Of a stretch of DNA of 64,000 nt, positions 1 through 11,963 are shown piece after piece. Below the pieces are notes generated by a model. That model was given only the letters and a program-made list of their open reading frames with translations, had not been told where the DNA came from and did no database searches. The stretch covers positions 1,667,135-1,731,134 of the forward strand of contig NC_030385.2 of NCBI RefSeq assembly GCF_001625215.2, read 5' to 3'. Position numbers and translations under genes: made by a program. How positions within the stretch are numbered: the stretch's first letter is position 1; each line of letters starts with the position of its first letter. This DNA comes from Daucus carota subsp. sativus. Its lineage: Eukaryota; Streptophyta; Magnoliopsida; Apiales; Apiaceae.

Positions 1-468
1 AACAAAAACATAAATCTTGAACACCCAAATGATCTCAACACAAAAAAATCAAATTTTTAATCTTTAATCACCCAAAATCAAGAATTAAAAATCACTAAAC
101 TTCACTATAAAACCATGACAAATAGTCATAAAGAAACGAACTTTAATGCACAAGATTCAGATTCAAGCTCAAATATATAACAAGAAACATGTGTATCTAT
201 AAATCTATACTAAAGTAAAATAAAAAAGGCAAACCTGAAATGGGGTTTTGTTTAGTGGCACTGTGGAGGTTTTTGGCAGGAGCAATCAGATCTTGAACGG
301 GAGCAAGAATGTTAGAGATAGAAGTGTGAAGTTGAAGTTAGAAAAGAGTAAATTATTATTACAGTTAGCAAGTGATTGTCGAGCAATTTTTAAGACAATG
401 GCGCGTGATATGCAGAGGTTGTAGTAGGTTCTCAAGTCTTCAGTTTGGTTGTTGACCAATGTCATCAG
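1..468 (-). other. possible first exon and intron start of a gene leaving the window on the left
   Basis: Read on the minus strand, a pyrimidine-rich leader (about 470 down to 235) ends in CATTTCAG followed at 234 by GTTTGCC and then an AT-rich stretch, which resembles a 5' exon with a splice donor. I find no convincing ATG or recognisable protein in it, so it could be a 5' untranslated exon whose coding part lies outside the window. If so, the element at 479-1232 sits in its proximal promoter. This is an inference from one donor-like site only. Confidence 0.2.
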
Positions 469-478
469 AGTAAAAAGT

Positions 479-1232
479 AGGGGTGAGCCAAAAACCGAAT
501 TGAAACTGAAACCGAACCGAAACCGTTAAAAACCGATGAAAATCGAACCGTATAAAATCGCACCGAACCGAAACCGCAAATTAAAAAACCGAACCGATTC
601 TAATGATTGCGGTTCCGGTTTTAGATTAAACCCGAACCGAAATAAACCGAACCGAACCGATTATTTAAAATAAATAAATAAATATTATTTATAAATTATA
701 ATACATATATAAATATAAATATATAAATATATTTACACATGTACATATATACAAGTGTGTATCAAGATAATATATACATATATTTATATAAATATATCAT
801 GAACAGTAATTAAGTAATATATAAAATTTAGATTATAGTTTGGTATAGGTCGGAGAATACTTGATTTAGGTTCGATTTTTTTTACATACCTTAGATTTTA
901 TTCAAAAGAGTAGTACGAAACATGCAATCAAAATCATAGACTCACCTTTGGACTCTTTCATCGATCTAATACCTTAAAGATACAAAGAGATAATTTTTAA
1001 TGTTGTAAAATAATTTTTAAAGATTTAATACGTAATTTTTTTTCCTTTTTCTCATTTCTTGCGGTTTTATAACCGAAACCTAACCGACTAAAACCGAACC
1101 GAGGTTTTTGAAACCGAAACCGATCCGACAGTTCGGTTGCGGTTTCGGTTTTTAATTTTAAAAACCGAAAATTCACGGTTCCGGTTCCGGTTTTATCTTA
1201 AAACCGCCCCGAACCGAACCACGCTCACCCCT
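479..1232. mobile_element. Mutator-like non-autonomous element with AACCGAACCG arrays
   Basis: The element begins AGGGGTGAGC and ends GCTCACCCCT, and is flanked on both sides by the 10-bp direct repeat AGTAAAAAGT (469-478 and 1233-1242). Both subterminal regions (about 490-660 and 1060-1220) are arrays of AACCGAACCG-like units in opposite orientation, so the two arms can pair around an AT-rich core. No transposase frame is present. The terminal repeats and the 9-10 bp duplication fit a Mutator-like (MULE) MITE. A related, older copy lies at 22767-23466. Confidence 0.75.
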
Positions 1233-1263
1233 AGTAAAAAGTACTCTACATTAAGCTATGTCA

Positions 1264-1634
1264 GAGCAAGTCCAATAGGTGTGCTAAATAAGTCTTAAAT
1301 CCAAAAATAGGGAATATGGGATAAAATTGCATTCCAACACTATGCTAGTGATGTGCTAAATCACTAGCACAAGCTTCCCCTTCCTTATTTTTAGAATATG
1401 CTAGCTACTCCTAAACTATTTTTATCATTAAAATATTCATTTCTCTCTCTTTTCCACATCATTTCCCTCTCTCCTCCACACCAAAGTTGTTTAAATTTAA
1501 TATTATTATAATAATAGGGAATGAATATAGGGAGTACTATTGGAGCTCATGTGCTAAATCTTGTGCTAAATCACTAAGACATATTATTTTATAATATTTT
1601 TAGGGAACCCCTTAGCATAGTGATGGACTTGCTC
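1264..1634. mobile_element. Tourist-like MITE, GAGCAAGTCCA family
   Basis: The ends are GAGCAAGTCCAATAGG and TGATGGACTTGCTC, a terminal inverted repeat shared with the elements at 19991-20903 and 44806-45198. The flanks are TCA and TTA, close to the TWA duplication of PIF/Harbinger (Tourist) elements. It is non-coding. Confidence 0.6.
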
Positions 1635-1639
1635 TTAGT

Positions 1640-1858
1640 CTGTTTGGCTAAAGAAAATTAAAGTTTAATAGAAAAAGTTTTAGAATAATTTCCTTGTAGT
1701 GGCGATTTTATGCATAAATCATTTTGATTGGCTCCTATCTCTTGATAATGATGGACCCCCCGCAAATACATCAATCACACCAATCAAAACTTCTTAAATA
1801 CAAAAATTTACGCGCTTAGCATGTGGCCATGAGCATACACTAGACAAACCATTCTAAC
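1640..1858. repeat. degenerate relic of the CGGTTTTTCTATGGTGTGCCC MITE family
   Basis: The right half (TTTACGCGCTTAGCATGTGG then CATACACTAGACAAACC) matches the right arm of the intact MITE at 15638-15831, and the centre (ATGATGGACCCCCCGC) matches its centre. The left arm is poorly conserved. From 1860 to 2606 I see AT-rich DNA and the 3' flank of the NPH3-type gene. Confidence 0.45.
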
Positions 1859-2606
1859 AATACATAAAGGAAGTGTTGTTGATGTTTTTTTCATAAAATA
1901 TGCAAGTTTTAAGTAAATTTTAAAATAATAAGTATGCTTCTTATTTATAATGTGTATCGGATATTTATTTTATTTATAAAAATTTATTTAAATTTATATT
2001 AGTGTAAAATGCCTCTATTTTGAAATTTCGTGCAGGGCCCTAAATAATTTTACCATGCCCGGTTCTAGTCTAGATATTGCAGATTTAAGAATAGAGAAGT
2101 ACACTGTTTTGCTGGTGCCAGACCAAATCAGAGCTCTGATGTCATAGGTTGAGAATCAGTCCATCAAAAATTTTAAGGTGTTTAAAATATGTCCCAAATG
2201 AATATTATGTTATATTTCAACACTATCCACGATATCATCAATACATATAATTATGTTTTTTAATCCAGAGTCTAATTTTGGTTCTCTCATCCTCAAACTG
2301 ACAACACACTTCAAGATTTTGCATCAAATTGAGTACTAACTCTAGTTTGCAGATCATATCTGTCCTCTTCATCATCATCCCTGATCAAATTACTTGCATG
2401 TTTACTGTAATCTATCGCGGAATTGGACACTGGTACAGTCTATTACTCTTCAGCCAGTGCAGCATAGCTTGATAAATTTCAACTAACAACCTGTTTAAGC
2501 ATCTTGAGCTGAAAATGTTAGCAAATTAAATGTAGCTGGAGTTTTCCATTACATTATTATTATTGTAACTCATCATACACGTATTCATAAGAAATTAACT
2601 CGGTCA

Positions 2607-4715
2607 TTAGGACATAGACTTCCTCCACTTGGAAGAAGATGATTTCCCTCGTGCCATTTTACCTGTCCTCTTATACGTCGCGTCTTGTACTAATGGCGTC
2701 CTTCTCCCCATGTTAATCTCATTCTCAGTCAAGTAGTCCTTTTCTTTCCCCAAAACATAATTAGTACTAGATATGGTAGTTTTCAGTGCTCCAAGTTTCC
2801 TCCAGTTTCCGAAAAAGCTAGACTTCTTCTTTTCTGAATGCAAGAGCTTCTCAATTTGGGCTTGCATGGTGTGACATTGTCCTTGTAAGGTAAGCACATC
2901 TTCTTTCAACCTCCTTATCTCCATCTGCTCTATTGTCATGATCCGCTTTGATTGGTTTCGACCATGCATGTGCTCGAAGCCTATCATACTCGGGCTGCTT
3001 CGTGCTCCACTTAGTGAACCGCTATGATCAAGTTGATAATTGAGTTTGGATTGTTCTGAGAAGAGAACTTGGATGACTGACCTCACGGGTAGTCTCTCGT
3101 TCTGAGCTGCGTGGAGGCATGCGTCTGGTGACAGTTTGCGGCTGTCTATCAGGCGGCATAGACTCTTGCGTTCGTGCTTTCCAACGCCAGGATGTGCCTG
3201 CATTCATGTCAATTTTAATCCAGGTTTCTTGCAAATATGACAGGCATCAAAAAATTTCTTACAATTTCGCAATAAATTCACAGTTCAGCACTTACTGTCT
3301 GTGTTTTTTCTCGCGGTTGAGCATTAAATGTTGATGCATAAAAACAAAATGAAAGAATATGATGGACAACGGATAGTCCAATATAGCTAGCTAGACTCAC
3401 ATGAGGCCTGATGACCTACTTTGTCGGGAATCAGGATAAGGGTGTTTTAATTCAAGAACGTGACAGTCACAGAGTAATTATATTTGCACTTTTAGAACCC
3501 TAAGATTTACTTGAAAACTTGGATAATGTGTGTGTGTTCCATGACTTTGAAGTCATAAAACACATGTTCTTGTAGCCCTCTCGGTTTAGACACTTACATC
3601 GATTAACTACCAATGATATCTTAACATGGTATCAGAGCTCGGTTTAGGGAGAAGGGTAAAAGCTTAAAGTTCAATAACAAACTGTACTGAAATTAGGAGA
3701 ATCTGGTCTTGATGACTGATGAGATTGATCATGGCCCACAAAGAACTCCCATGCTCAACTACATATTGCCTGCATATGTTCTGCTATTGTCTCTAACTAG
3801 CTTTTGGTCTTTCCTTTTCTAATCATTTCCAATACTGAACTATGTACTGTATAATTGAAATGATTTCACTGAAGCAGATACGATTTATAGTTTCCAAGAA
3901 ATTCGAGTTGAAATAGTAATTTGCAGACTAGTATAGTGTTAAGTAGCTAGAAAGATACTTACTTTGAGGTAAGTGTCGATGGCACGGTATAAACCATCAT
4001 CTACTGAACGTCCATGGGGCGGAATAGCTCCAGCAAGCGCGATAAATTCTGGTGTTTTCAGTCTGGAATCAAGCGCCACTTCTGCAAGATAACAATCCAC
4101 AAGCTTCCCCACTTTAATCAATGCAGCGCCACTCTTAAAAGTCTCATCCAAATTCACAAATCGCGTCACTAGCCTAATGACTAGTTCGACATCTAATAGC
4201 ACCTCACAAGTATGACTAAATGAAGGTATCATCAAGTCATCGAGTGAGGCCTGGTCAAGTTGCCATGAAATCCTTTTCTCAAGCTCTGCACGGTACACAT
4301 TCTCGACTCCCAACATGTTGGCTGACCGCAGGAGGCGTAGAAGGAAGCTGCAAGGCACGGAGTCTTTATCCGGGGGCAGAATGCCTATCAGGGTCTCGAC
4401 GAAAAATCTCTTTTTCATCAGAGAAGCATTGAGACCCTGTGAAGGATCAGGGGACTTGGGAGTTCTTCGTAGACTCCCTTTACTGGACTCATCAATATTA
4501 GCTAAATCCGGGAGCCATATCGAGGCATAGTGTGCTATAATTGAGCCTATGAGCTCAGGACGGACGCCTTTGGCCTTGATGCCTGACAGAGTCTTGACAA
4601 AATAGTCCATGTCATCGAGACAAGCAGCGTCGTCGAACAAGCATTCCTCGGAGAATTGTGTGAATTTTCCTGAGATGTTGCTGGATTCTGGAGAAGAGCA
4701 GACAAGGTTCTTCAT
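2607..4715 (-). CDS. NPH3-domain protein lacking a BTB domain
   Basis: Two exons, 4715-3963 and 3197-2607, joined in phase 0, give 447 residues. The start is the first ATG (4713-4715); upstream in-frame codons are non-ATG. Exon 1 opens with a short leader, then the NPH3 signature: a [20 protein letters not shown]-type segment at about residues 35-55, [17 protein letters not shown] just after it, and [11 protein letters not shown] at the exon end. Exon 2 continues with [11 protein letters not shown] and the conserved [15 protein letters not shown] segment, then a predicted coiled coil ([20 protein letters not shown]) and a basic Ser/Lys-rich tail. Family members are plant scaffolds linked to phototropin and auxin-transport signalling, often as CUL3 adaptors through an N-terminal BTB domain. 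No BTB domain is encoded here, and a TATA box lies just upstream, so its absence seems real. From memory, Arabidopsis At1g52770 has the same architecture and length. Confidence 0.93.
3400..3660 (+). mobile_element. LTR-retrotransposon relic with initiator-tRNA primer-binding site
   Basis: Inside the intron of the NPH3-type gene, TGGTATCAGAGC (3627-3638) matches the plant primer-binding site complementary to initiator methionine tRNA. It directly follows ATATCTTAACA, whose terminal CA is what a Ty1/copia or TRIM LTR should end with. I cannot fix the LTR start, find no second LTR, and see no gag-pol frame, so this is a fragment or a terminal-repeat retrotransposon in miniature. Confidence 0.5.
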
Positions 4716-4811
4716 GTTGGTAAAATGCACTAGTCAAGTGTAAGATGCTGTTTGCACAGGGAGTAATGTATGGCTTATGTTATTCTTTGGAGATTTTGTT
4801 GCATGAATGAA

Positions 4812-4818
4812 TTATATA
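4812..4818 (-). promoter_or_regulatory. TATA box of the NPH3-type gene
   Basis: On the minus strand CTTATATAAT lies about 100 nt upstream of the ATG at 4715. This leaves room for a short unspliced leader and argues against a missing upstream BTB exon. Confidence 0.45.
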
Positions 4819-5559
4819 AGTACAGATAGATAAAGTGAGGGCACAAAATAAGGAGAAACGGCATTATATGTCACAATTTCCGCAAGTAATGTTCAAAATA
4901 ACAGAGTTAAGAGAAATGACCCAAAATACCATTTATTAATCCAGATAATCGAGCATTTTGATTTTTGGAAAAAATTGCTAGATCGTGTTGTGTTTAGGTC
5001 TCAAAATTATTATAAAACTTAACAAAGTAACGTGATCTGCCATTTAAACGTAAGATGTTACATAAAATAGCGTCTAGCAAAATGGTAGGTTGGACCATAT
5101 TCTCCGACAGTGGTATTTGAGACATTTTTCTTAAAAATTGTGGCAGTGAGACCTTCACACCCCAAAATAAGATGGTGGGGGCGAAGGTGAGAGTGATGAG
5201 ATAAGAAAAAGGTTACAAGAAGCAAAGGAAAGACACACATAACAAGAGCCAGAGGTGATTTTTCCGTTGGATGTCGTTTTCGTCGCGAATTTTGGCGTTG
5301 GCAGGGTGAGTAATGAGAGCTTTTGGCTTTGCTGAGGGAAGTTATCAGCAGTACTTGTCATACTAGAGAATAAGTCAAGTTCTGCAGTTGCAAAAGGAAT
5401 ATAGCAATGTCACTCATTAGTTTTCCAAGTATAGGTCAATACAAATGCATGGTTTGTACTTTGTCCGAATCTCCAATTGTTAATTTCGAGATTTGGCTTT
5501 AGAATTTTATTAAATTTGTTAAGTAAACGGCTCATCTTGATCAGACAGACGGATAACAA

Positions 5560-5645
5560 AATCAAACAGATCGGAGGATTGGAGCCAGACTCGAACCCGA
5601 GAACCCGTACGTGTAGCAAAAGCTCTAACTAGCTCATGGAAAATC
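5560..5645 (-). mobile_element. tRNA-derived SINE relic
   Basis: On the minus strand a box A-like GAGCTAGTTAGAGC (5635-5620) is followed by a box B-like GGGTTCGAGTCTGGCTCC (5598-5581), at the spacing of an RNA polymerase III promoter. There is no cloverleaf-complete tRNA and no clear poly(A) tail or target duplication, so a decayed SINE is the best reading. Confidence 0.4.
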
Positions 5646-5929
5646 TTATGGTACTCTAGACATTGAAATGAAACTGAACAAAAACACACTTCACCTCAAG
5701 CCAGCTTTGATGCCTTCCATGATTAAAAACGGAGTATGAGGTAAATAAGCAAGAAAGACAAAAGGGTATTTGTCCCGGAATGTAATTGACAAATGATTCA
5801 TTTTCACTGAATAATTGCATTTGTTGTGTAGCCGAATTGTTGGTCCACCATGGGTCTAAATCAGGACCAGTAGTAGAAAAAATCATTAACTAGGCCCGCC
5901 TTAGGTTCACAAGCATCCTGTCTTGAAGA

Positions 5930-6110
5930 GCTTTTTGCCCCGGGCTTAAAAATAATTTTGCATTTTTAATGATTTATAAAAGATTTATCGGTGATTTCTT
6001 TGAATAAATCAAAAGTTTTTAATCAAATCAGGATATAATCGGTGAGTTTTTTATTAAAAATTAATCGGGGATTAATCGAGAATTTTTTAATAAATCAGAA
6101 ATTTTTAGAA
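5930..6110. repeat. GATTAATC-rich degenerate repeat
   Basis: Repeated short words such as AATCGGTGA, AATCGGGGATTAATCG and AAATCAG recur here and in weaker form at 6980-7050, 19500-19570 and 63240-63600. They look like decayed copies related to the element at 63457-63650. No gene is visible between 4820 and 7908. Confidence 0.35.
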
Positions 6111-6417
6111 TGTCTTCTTGAAATTAAAAAAATAACTTAAAAATATTTAGAATAACTTATTTTAATTCTATAAATTTTGAATGACAAAACTTATGTCATC
6201 AATCCTAAAAGTGTATGATTTTAATAATCATAATTACTTAATATATAAAATTAATTAAACTGATACTAATGAAAAAATTGGTTCAGATTCATCACACTAA
6301 ATTATTATTTTTTGAGAAATCACACTAAATTATTTAAGTCATGAAAGTAGCTATTTTTTATATCCCAACGGCTCATAATTTATATGCATGTATGTTTCCC
6401 TCGTCACTTGCGTAATA

Positions 6418-6669
6418 CTCCTTCCGTCCCAATTTATTTGTCTTATTTGATTTTTTATGATTAAACTGATCAAATTTTGATTGAAATTTACATATATAAA
6501 ATAATTTAAAAATAAAATTATATAAAATATATTATTAGAATTTACATCTATTCTATTTTGAAATTGATTTTTTTGATTTTTAAAATTATGTAAAAATAAT
6601 TGCTAATTACCGATCAAAATTCGGTTAATATGATCATAAAAATGTACAAATAAATTGGGACGGAGGGAG
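6418..6669. mobile_element. Stowaway-type MITE
   Basis: It begins CTCCTTCCGTCCCAATTTAT and ends ATAAATTGGGACGGAGGGAG, terminal inverted repeats of about 20 bp, with TA on the left and TG on the right. The CTCCCTCCGTCCC end is typical of plant Stowaway elements (Tc1/Mariner type). It is non-coding. Confidence 0.7.
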
Positions 6670-7260
6670 TGTGATGATGGGGGCACGCAGTGCAAGAGTG
6701 ACAGTCTTGGTTTGTCACACCCATGATGACCCATCCCTCTGATGCTCCTAAACGAGGCAATGTAACAAACTGATTCATGGTCTACATTCCCCCAAACCAA
6801 ACCAAACATGATCGAAAATCAAACCATATACTACTTGTATGATACATTTCACATGCCAGGGCAAGTAGATTAATCTGTCGAAAACAAATCGAACCAAACC
6901 AAACATAATCAAAAACCAAACCAAACATAATGGTACATTTCACTTGAGTAAAAATCAAGAGTCAATTGACCTTAATCATGATTTATAGAAGATTTACCTG
7001 AGAATTTTTGAAGAAATCGGGAATTTTTTGTCAACTCGGAATGTAATCAATAAATCAGTAGAAAAATTAAAACAATAATTAGAAATGTTTAGAATGCTTT
7101 TTTTTCGATAACAAGTAAAACTAAGTTGCCACTCGCAACCTGAGTAGTTGAAATTTGTATATGAACGTAGACATTGTCCATACTTGATACTCCTGCAAGA
7201 CCAAGCTTAATTTATCGCCAATTATGGCGTCCACTTTCGAAAGAAAATCTAACCGGACAT

Positions 7261-7510
7261 AGTGGGTGTTTGGTGGCCACTTATAAGTCGGGCTTCTCGG
7301 TTTATAAGTTAGAAGCACTTATTCGTACCGTTTGTGTAAAAAGTCAAGAAGCACTTATAAAAAGCTAAGAATGCTAGCTTTTGTTTCAGGACTTCTACTT
7401 ATTTCTCAAACACTATAATCACTTATAAATCTTATCATGCTTCTAACTTCTACTCCACTTATTTATTTTAAGCAAGAAGCACTTATTTTAAGCTCACTCA
7501 AACAGTCCCA
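7261..7510. mobile_element. MITE with CTTATAAGT-rich arms
   Basis: The ends AGTGGGTGTTTGG and CTCAAACAGTCCCA are imperfect inverted repeats. The arms share ACTTATAAGT and AAGAAGCACTTATT words in opposite orientation. A diverged second copy occupies 28029-28220 and ends in the same CAAACAGTCCCA. Confidence 0.5.
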
Positions 7511-7908
7511 TAATCTGTCTTTCAAAGAAAATTGCAAAAGAAAAAGTGGCTTAAATAATTCACACTAATAATATAGCACATTGTTTTATACTACAAGGAG
7601 AAATGGACAATCTTCAAAGTTGGGGGAGCATGAATCATGACATCAACTGTTACTCAAAAACTTCCATAAGAATATAAAAATAATGATAAGTCTAGCATGT
7701 AATAAGAATGAAATACAGCTTAATTTAACAGAACCAGTTTCAAAACTTCTATGAAAAATGAGGACACAGTAAGCAACATCTATTGTTGTTCCCATTGTTT
7801 CTGTATATAGATGATCATTTCCGTTTATTTCTATAGATTGTTGCCATGTTGTCGCTAAAGCCTCTGTCAAATACTCACCATCGTTTTCACTGCTTATATC
7901 TTACGCAT

Positions 7909-10900
7909 TTATGAACTACCAGTAGAATCACCTCTGATTGGCCTTAGTTCCGGTCCGCTTGCAATAGAACCATTGGCAGGTTCATTTTGAGAAATTACTG
8001 GGATTTTCACTGATGCTCTTTCCATCTCTTTTTCCAGCTCTTCTTCTTGGCGCAAAGCAGTAAACTGGGTGTCCAAAGACTTGGCTGCCGCAAGCCACGC
8101 AAGAACAATCACCAGAAGTACACCTCCAAGGTAGGGGGTTGAGTTTGCAAGTGACCCAAAGGTCAAGATCATGAATTGCTGAATTAAAGCTCCTCCAGAT
8201 TTTCCCAAAGGATTGCAGACAACATCAATGGCAGCTTTCCCCTTGACCTGAAGGAAAAATCAATAGTATGACAACCATGTAAAAAAAGTATAATTGCAAA
8301 AATACCAGAAAGTAGTCAACCGGAAACTCAAATTGTGTTTGTGATGATAGAAACGACTGCAAACATCCACTGTTCTACCAATGTGAGAAACTACTTAAAA
8401 ATGCAAAATCAGGTTTCCAATTTACATTGTATTAATACATAACATTAATCATATAATAAAATTGAAGATAAGGCAACGCACCTTGGTGTCCTCATCCAAA
8501 GGAATGTAGGCCATTTCCTTGCAAGGATCAAATAAGCTGTATTTAGCACTTTTGCTGAAGATATTTTGCATCGCGCCTACATAAACGGCTGCTAGTAGTG
8601 GAGTAATCCCGAAACTCATGAGAGCAGGTGTAAGTGGGTCGCCAAACAAGAGTAGAGAGAAAAATCCCACTCCTGTGAGTAGCAGGACAGTTGGTGTAAT
8701 CTTTGCTGCCATTCCCCAGCCATATTTATTAAAGATCCATTGACTTAGCAACATCATCGTGAAAGTTGCTATTCCAGTGGCAGTAGAGAAGTCTCCCATG
8801 AAGGAGGAGTATTCATTTGGGCTAGGGAACTGTCATAAGGAGAACAGAGGGAACATTAGAAAGTGAGGAAACTATATTAGCAAATTTAAAGGCTGTTTTT
8901 AGTTGTACCTGAGCTTTTAGCTTTGATTTCCATGTGACCTCAACGAGGTTGATACTTATACCATATGCTACCACTAGAGTAGCAAGATCCCTTATGTATG
9001 GAGAGGACACCAAAAACTTCAAGCTCTCCATCGTCCCCATTTTCGGCTTCTCCTGCAATGATCATTATTTTACTATGTACTTCACATGCTGGGATAACAA
9101 TTACTAATTAACTGCTTTTTTCCGTTCCAAGAATGGAATAGAAGTAAAGTTATTATTATTTATAAAATAACATAAAAGGCCACAAGATAATGTTACACAA
9201 AGTTACCTTCTTCTTCTTACTGCGAGTAGGAAGAGGAACATAAGTGTTGACCCACCAATATAGAGCACAAATAGCAAGTCCCATCACCACCACGATACTC
9301 ATCATCCCTTTAAGTGAAAGAGCCCAACCATCAACCCCAGGACCCAAATTCTTCCTCAAATTAGAGAAGTACTTCACTGTGCGTCCGGAGAAAATAAGGG
9401 CCACGTTTGCTCCCAGCCCAAACAGAGGATAGAATTTCTTGGCCTCATCAACAGTTGTTATCTGCAAACATAAGAACAGGATATGGTCAAATTGCAGCTG
9501 AAAAAACATGTCCCTGTTTTTTAGCATAGTACGAAAAGGCCCCATATCCATAATATTTGGTGCCAAATATGTAAGTAATTTAACCCTGACATGGAAACAG
9601 TTATACGATTAAGAAAAAACATAAATTTTTCCTATTTAATGGCCCAACACAACTTACAATTTACAGATCCATCGGAACAAACAATTTATACCCACATATA
9701 CAGCAAAATAAGGTCCTTATCAGCTATATAAGCAACAATCCCAAACTATTAGCAAATTCATCAACAAAGTATGCAGGTGGTTTAATGTAATTTTAGAGTG
9801 AAGCGCTTGTCACACCACTAAGACACGACATAATCCATCATCCACTAAGACACGAAATAATCCATCATCAACTATATCCTTTTTAATTAGATATGTTATT
9901 CATTCCAAAAGTTCACCAGATTTCTCCATTACAAAGAAGCAAGAGCCGAAATATGATTTCAACACCAAAAAAACATCACAATCACTGAGGGACCTCAAAT
10001 AGAATATGACAATAATAGATTCTAAAACCATATACATAAAACATCCCATGTACACAAACTATTACAATCAGCTATATATAGTACCAGTATCCAAGACTTG
10101 ATATTCAACAAAACAAAGCAAAGCAAAATCACAAACCTTTTAAAGAATAACAATCTGATGCAAAGTATAAGTAAAATTGAACTAACGTCGAAGCCAGGAA
10201 CATTATCCAATAAGTTGAGAATCGAGATAATTACCTGATTAGCAAACCCCCAAAACAGCACAGAGACAACAACACTGCCCCAAAGCTCAGCCATAACATA
10301 AAACAAACAGAAACTCCAAATCCTCAAAATGGCAAGCGGACCGAGGAACCGAGGCCCAAGTGCAGCAAGCAGCTTATCAGCCAGAGCAGTAGGGTGAAAA
10401 TAGCCATTCAAAGGATACAACACAAAGCCAAAAGCCCCAAAAAAGGCAATAAATGGCAGCATAACAGTATAAAAAAGAGCCTGTTTTGACAACACATTAG
10501 ACAATTTTGTATACAACAACATAAACCCAATAGCCATTGGCAAATTAACCCAAGTTTTCAAGAAAGGTATAATCTCAGCACTAGACCCTTTAGCTGTCAC
10601 AACTAACACATCTTTAGTATCCCTCAAAATAGTGTAATTAAACAGAATACAAAAGAACATTAGTCCAAGAGGCACAATCTTTTTAAGGGTCACAATCTCA
10701 ATACCCATGAATTTAGGAGCCTCAGCTTCACCAAAAAGTGGCTGCCCATCTGCCCCAGCAGCTTCAGCTCTGCAGACATGGCTGAAAAGCTTCTTGCTTT
10801 GAGATGGGCTTGTGATAAAGCCTTGAACTTTATGAAGGGCATTGAGAGATAGAGAGAACCCATGAAGAGAGGTGGGTTTTGAAGGGTTTAGAGGGTTTAA

Positions 10901-11005
10901 GGGGGTGAGTCTTTGTCTTAGGCCATTGGATTGGGGATTGAATGACTTGGGTTTGGGGTTTGAAGGTAGAGAGAGCAACCCTTTTGTTTGAAACGCAGCT
11001 TCCAT
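7909..11005 (-). CDS. NTT1: plastid ATP/ADP antiporter (NTT/AATP1)
   Basis: Five exons (11005-10235, 9461-9207, 9052-8909, 8829-8482, 8247-7909), all with GT-AG borders and consistent phase, encode 618 residues. The protein imports cytosolic ATP into plastids in exchange for ADP across the inner envelope. Residues 1 to about 85 form a Ser/Pro-rich, acid-poor transit peptide. Next come conserved blocks of the TLC nucleotide transporter family: FNYTILRDTKDVLVVTAKG, ILRIWSFCLFYVMAELWGS, LFGLGANVALIFSGRTVKYF, PYIRDLATLVVAYGISINLV and KSAKYSLFDPCKEMAYIPLD, spread over about 11-12 hydrophobic spans. A charged C-terminal tail (EEELEKEMERAS) follows. Near-collinearity with Arabidopsis AATP1 along its full length supports every exon. 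The start is the first ATG; codons upstream in frame are not ATG. The leader before it is a GA-rich tract. Confidence 0.97.
9815..9868. repeat. short tandem duplication in NTT1 intron 1
   Basis: CCACTAAGACACGA followed by AATAATCCATCAT-like sequence occurs twice head to tail with a period of 27 bp. It lies in the intron between exons 1 and 2 (9462-10234). Confidence 0.6.
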
Positions 11006-11121
11006 CTCTCTCTGTCTCTCTCTCTCTCTCTGCAAGATTGCCTAAAGGCTTGGGAGAGATAACATGGGAAAGAGGAGATAGGGAGATAAGGTGGCGAGGA
11101 AGAAGTAGTTTAGGGTATGTC

Positions 11122-11127
11122 TATATA
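11122..11127 (-). promoter_or_regulatory. TATA box of the NTT1 gene
   Basis: On the minus strand CAGTATATAGAC lies about 120 nt upstream of the start codon. A GA-repeat tract (10-35 nt upstream of the ATG) fills the end of the predicted leader. Confidence 0.4.
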
Positions 11128-11963
11128 CTGACATTGGGATTAGGAAATGCGAATCACAAAATTTGGGTTCATATAAAATAAAATTTTGGTGCATCGAAAT
11201 TAAATATGAAATTCTTTATACCGCATATCCGATCAGTTTAGGAGTATGAGTTACATAATATCTCATATTTTATCGAATAATTTAATTGAAAATTATCCGC
11301 TTTCATTCTTAACATCTTAATTATTCGGGATAAAAATTAAATATGGATTTTATATTTGAACTTAATCATAAAGTATATGAAGATGGTTCATAGTAGTAAT
11401 TTTTCCTAGTGAGAATTGCGTGATTTTATTTAATAGGAAATGACATTTCCTCAATAGTTAAATCATAAAACCGGCCGCTGAAATTGAAAAAATGAAATAA
11501 GCAGGGCCTGGTTTCAAAATAAAACAGAGCCGATACCACATTTACCTGTTGTTTCATGTGTGTGATACTTGTTCCTATAAATCCACAATTTCGAACTAAT
11601 AATGCTACCGATTGGTGCATTGTATTATAAGTCAAATTAATGGTAAAGAAACCATGAATTAGCTCAAAAGGTTGTAGAGAAACCATGACACTCAAAAGAT
11701 GAATGTGTGATACATGCCCCTTTCAAATTGTTTATTCTTTTTAGCACATTGATTGATATAAGTCCACTTTACAAGGGCGTAAGTTTATTTTTTTATTATC
11801 TTTAGACCTAATTTTACTTTTTATATATTCTCAACAAATTAAGGATGTGTTCAATATTTGACATATAAATTACTTTATATATCAGTATGCGAACAGATTA
11901 GAATTATGTTTAAGCTTCCGATTTATATGTTACGTCATATAAATGAAATAGTATACTCAGAGA

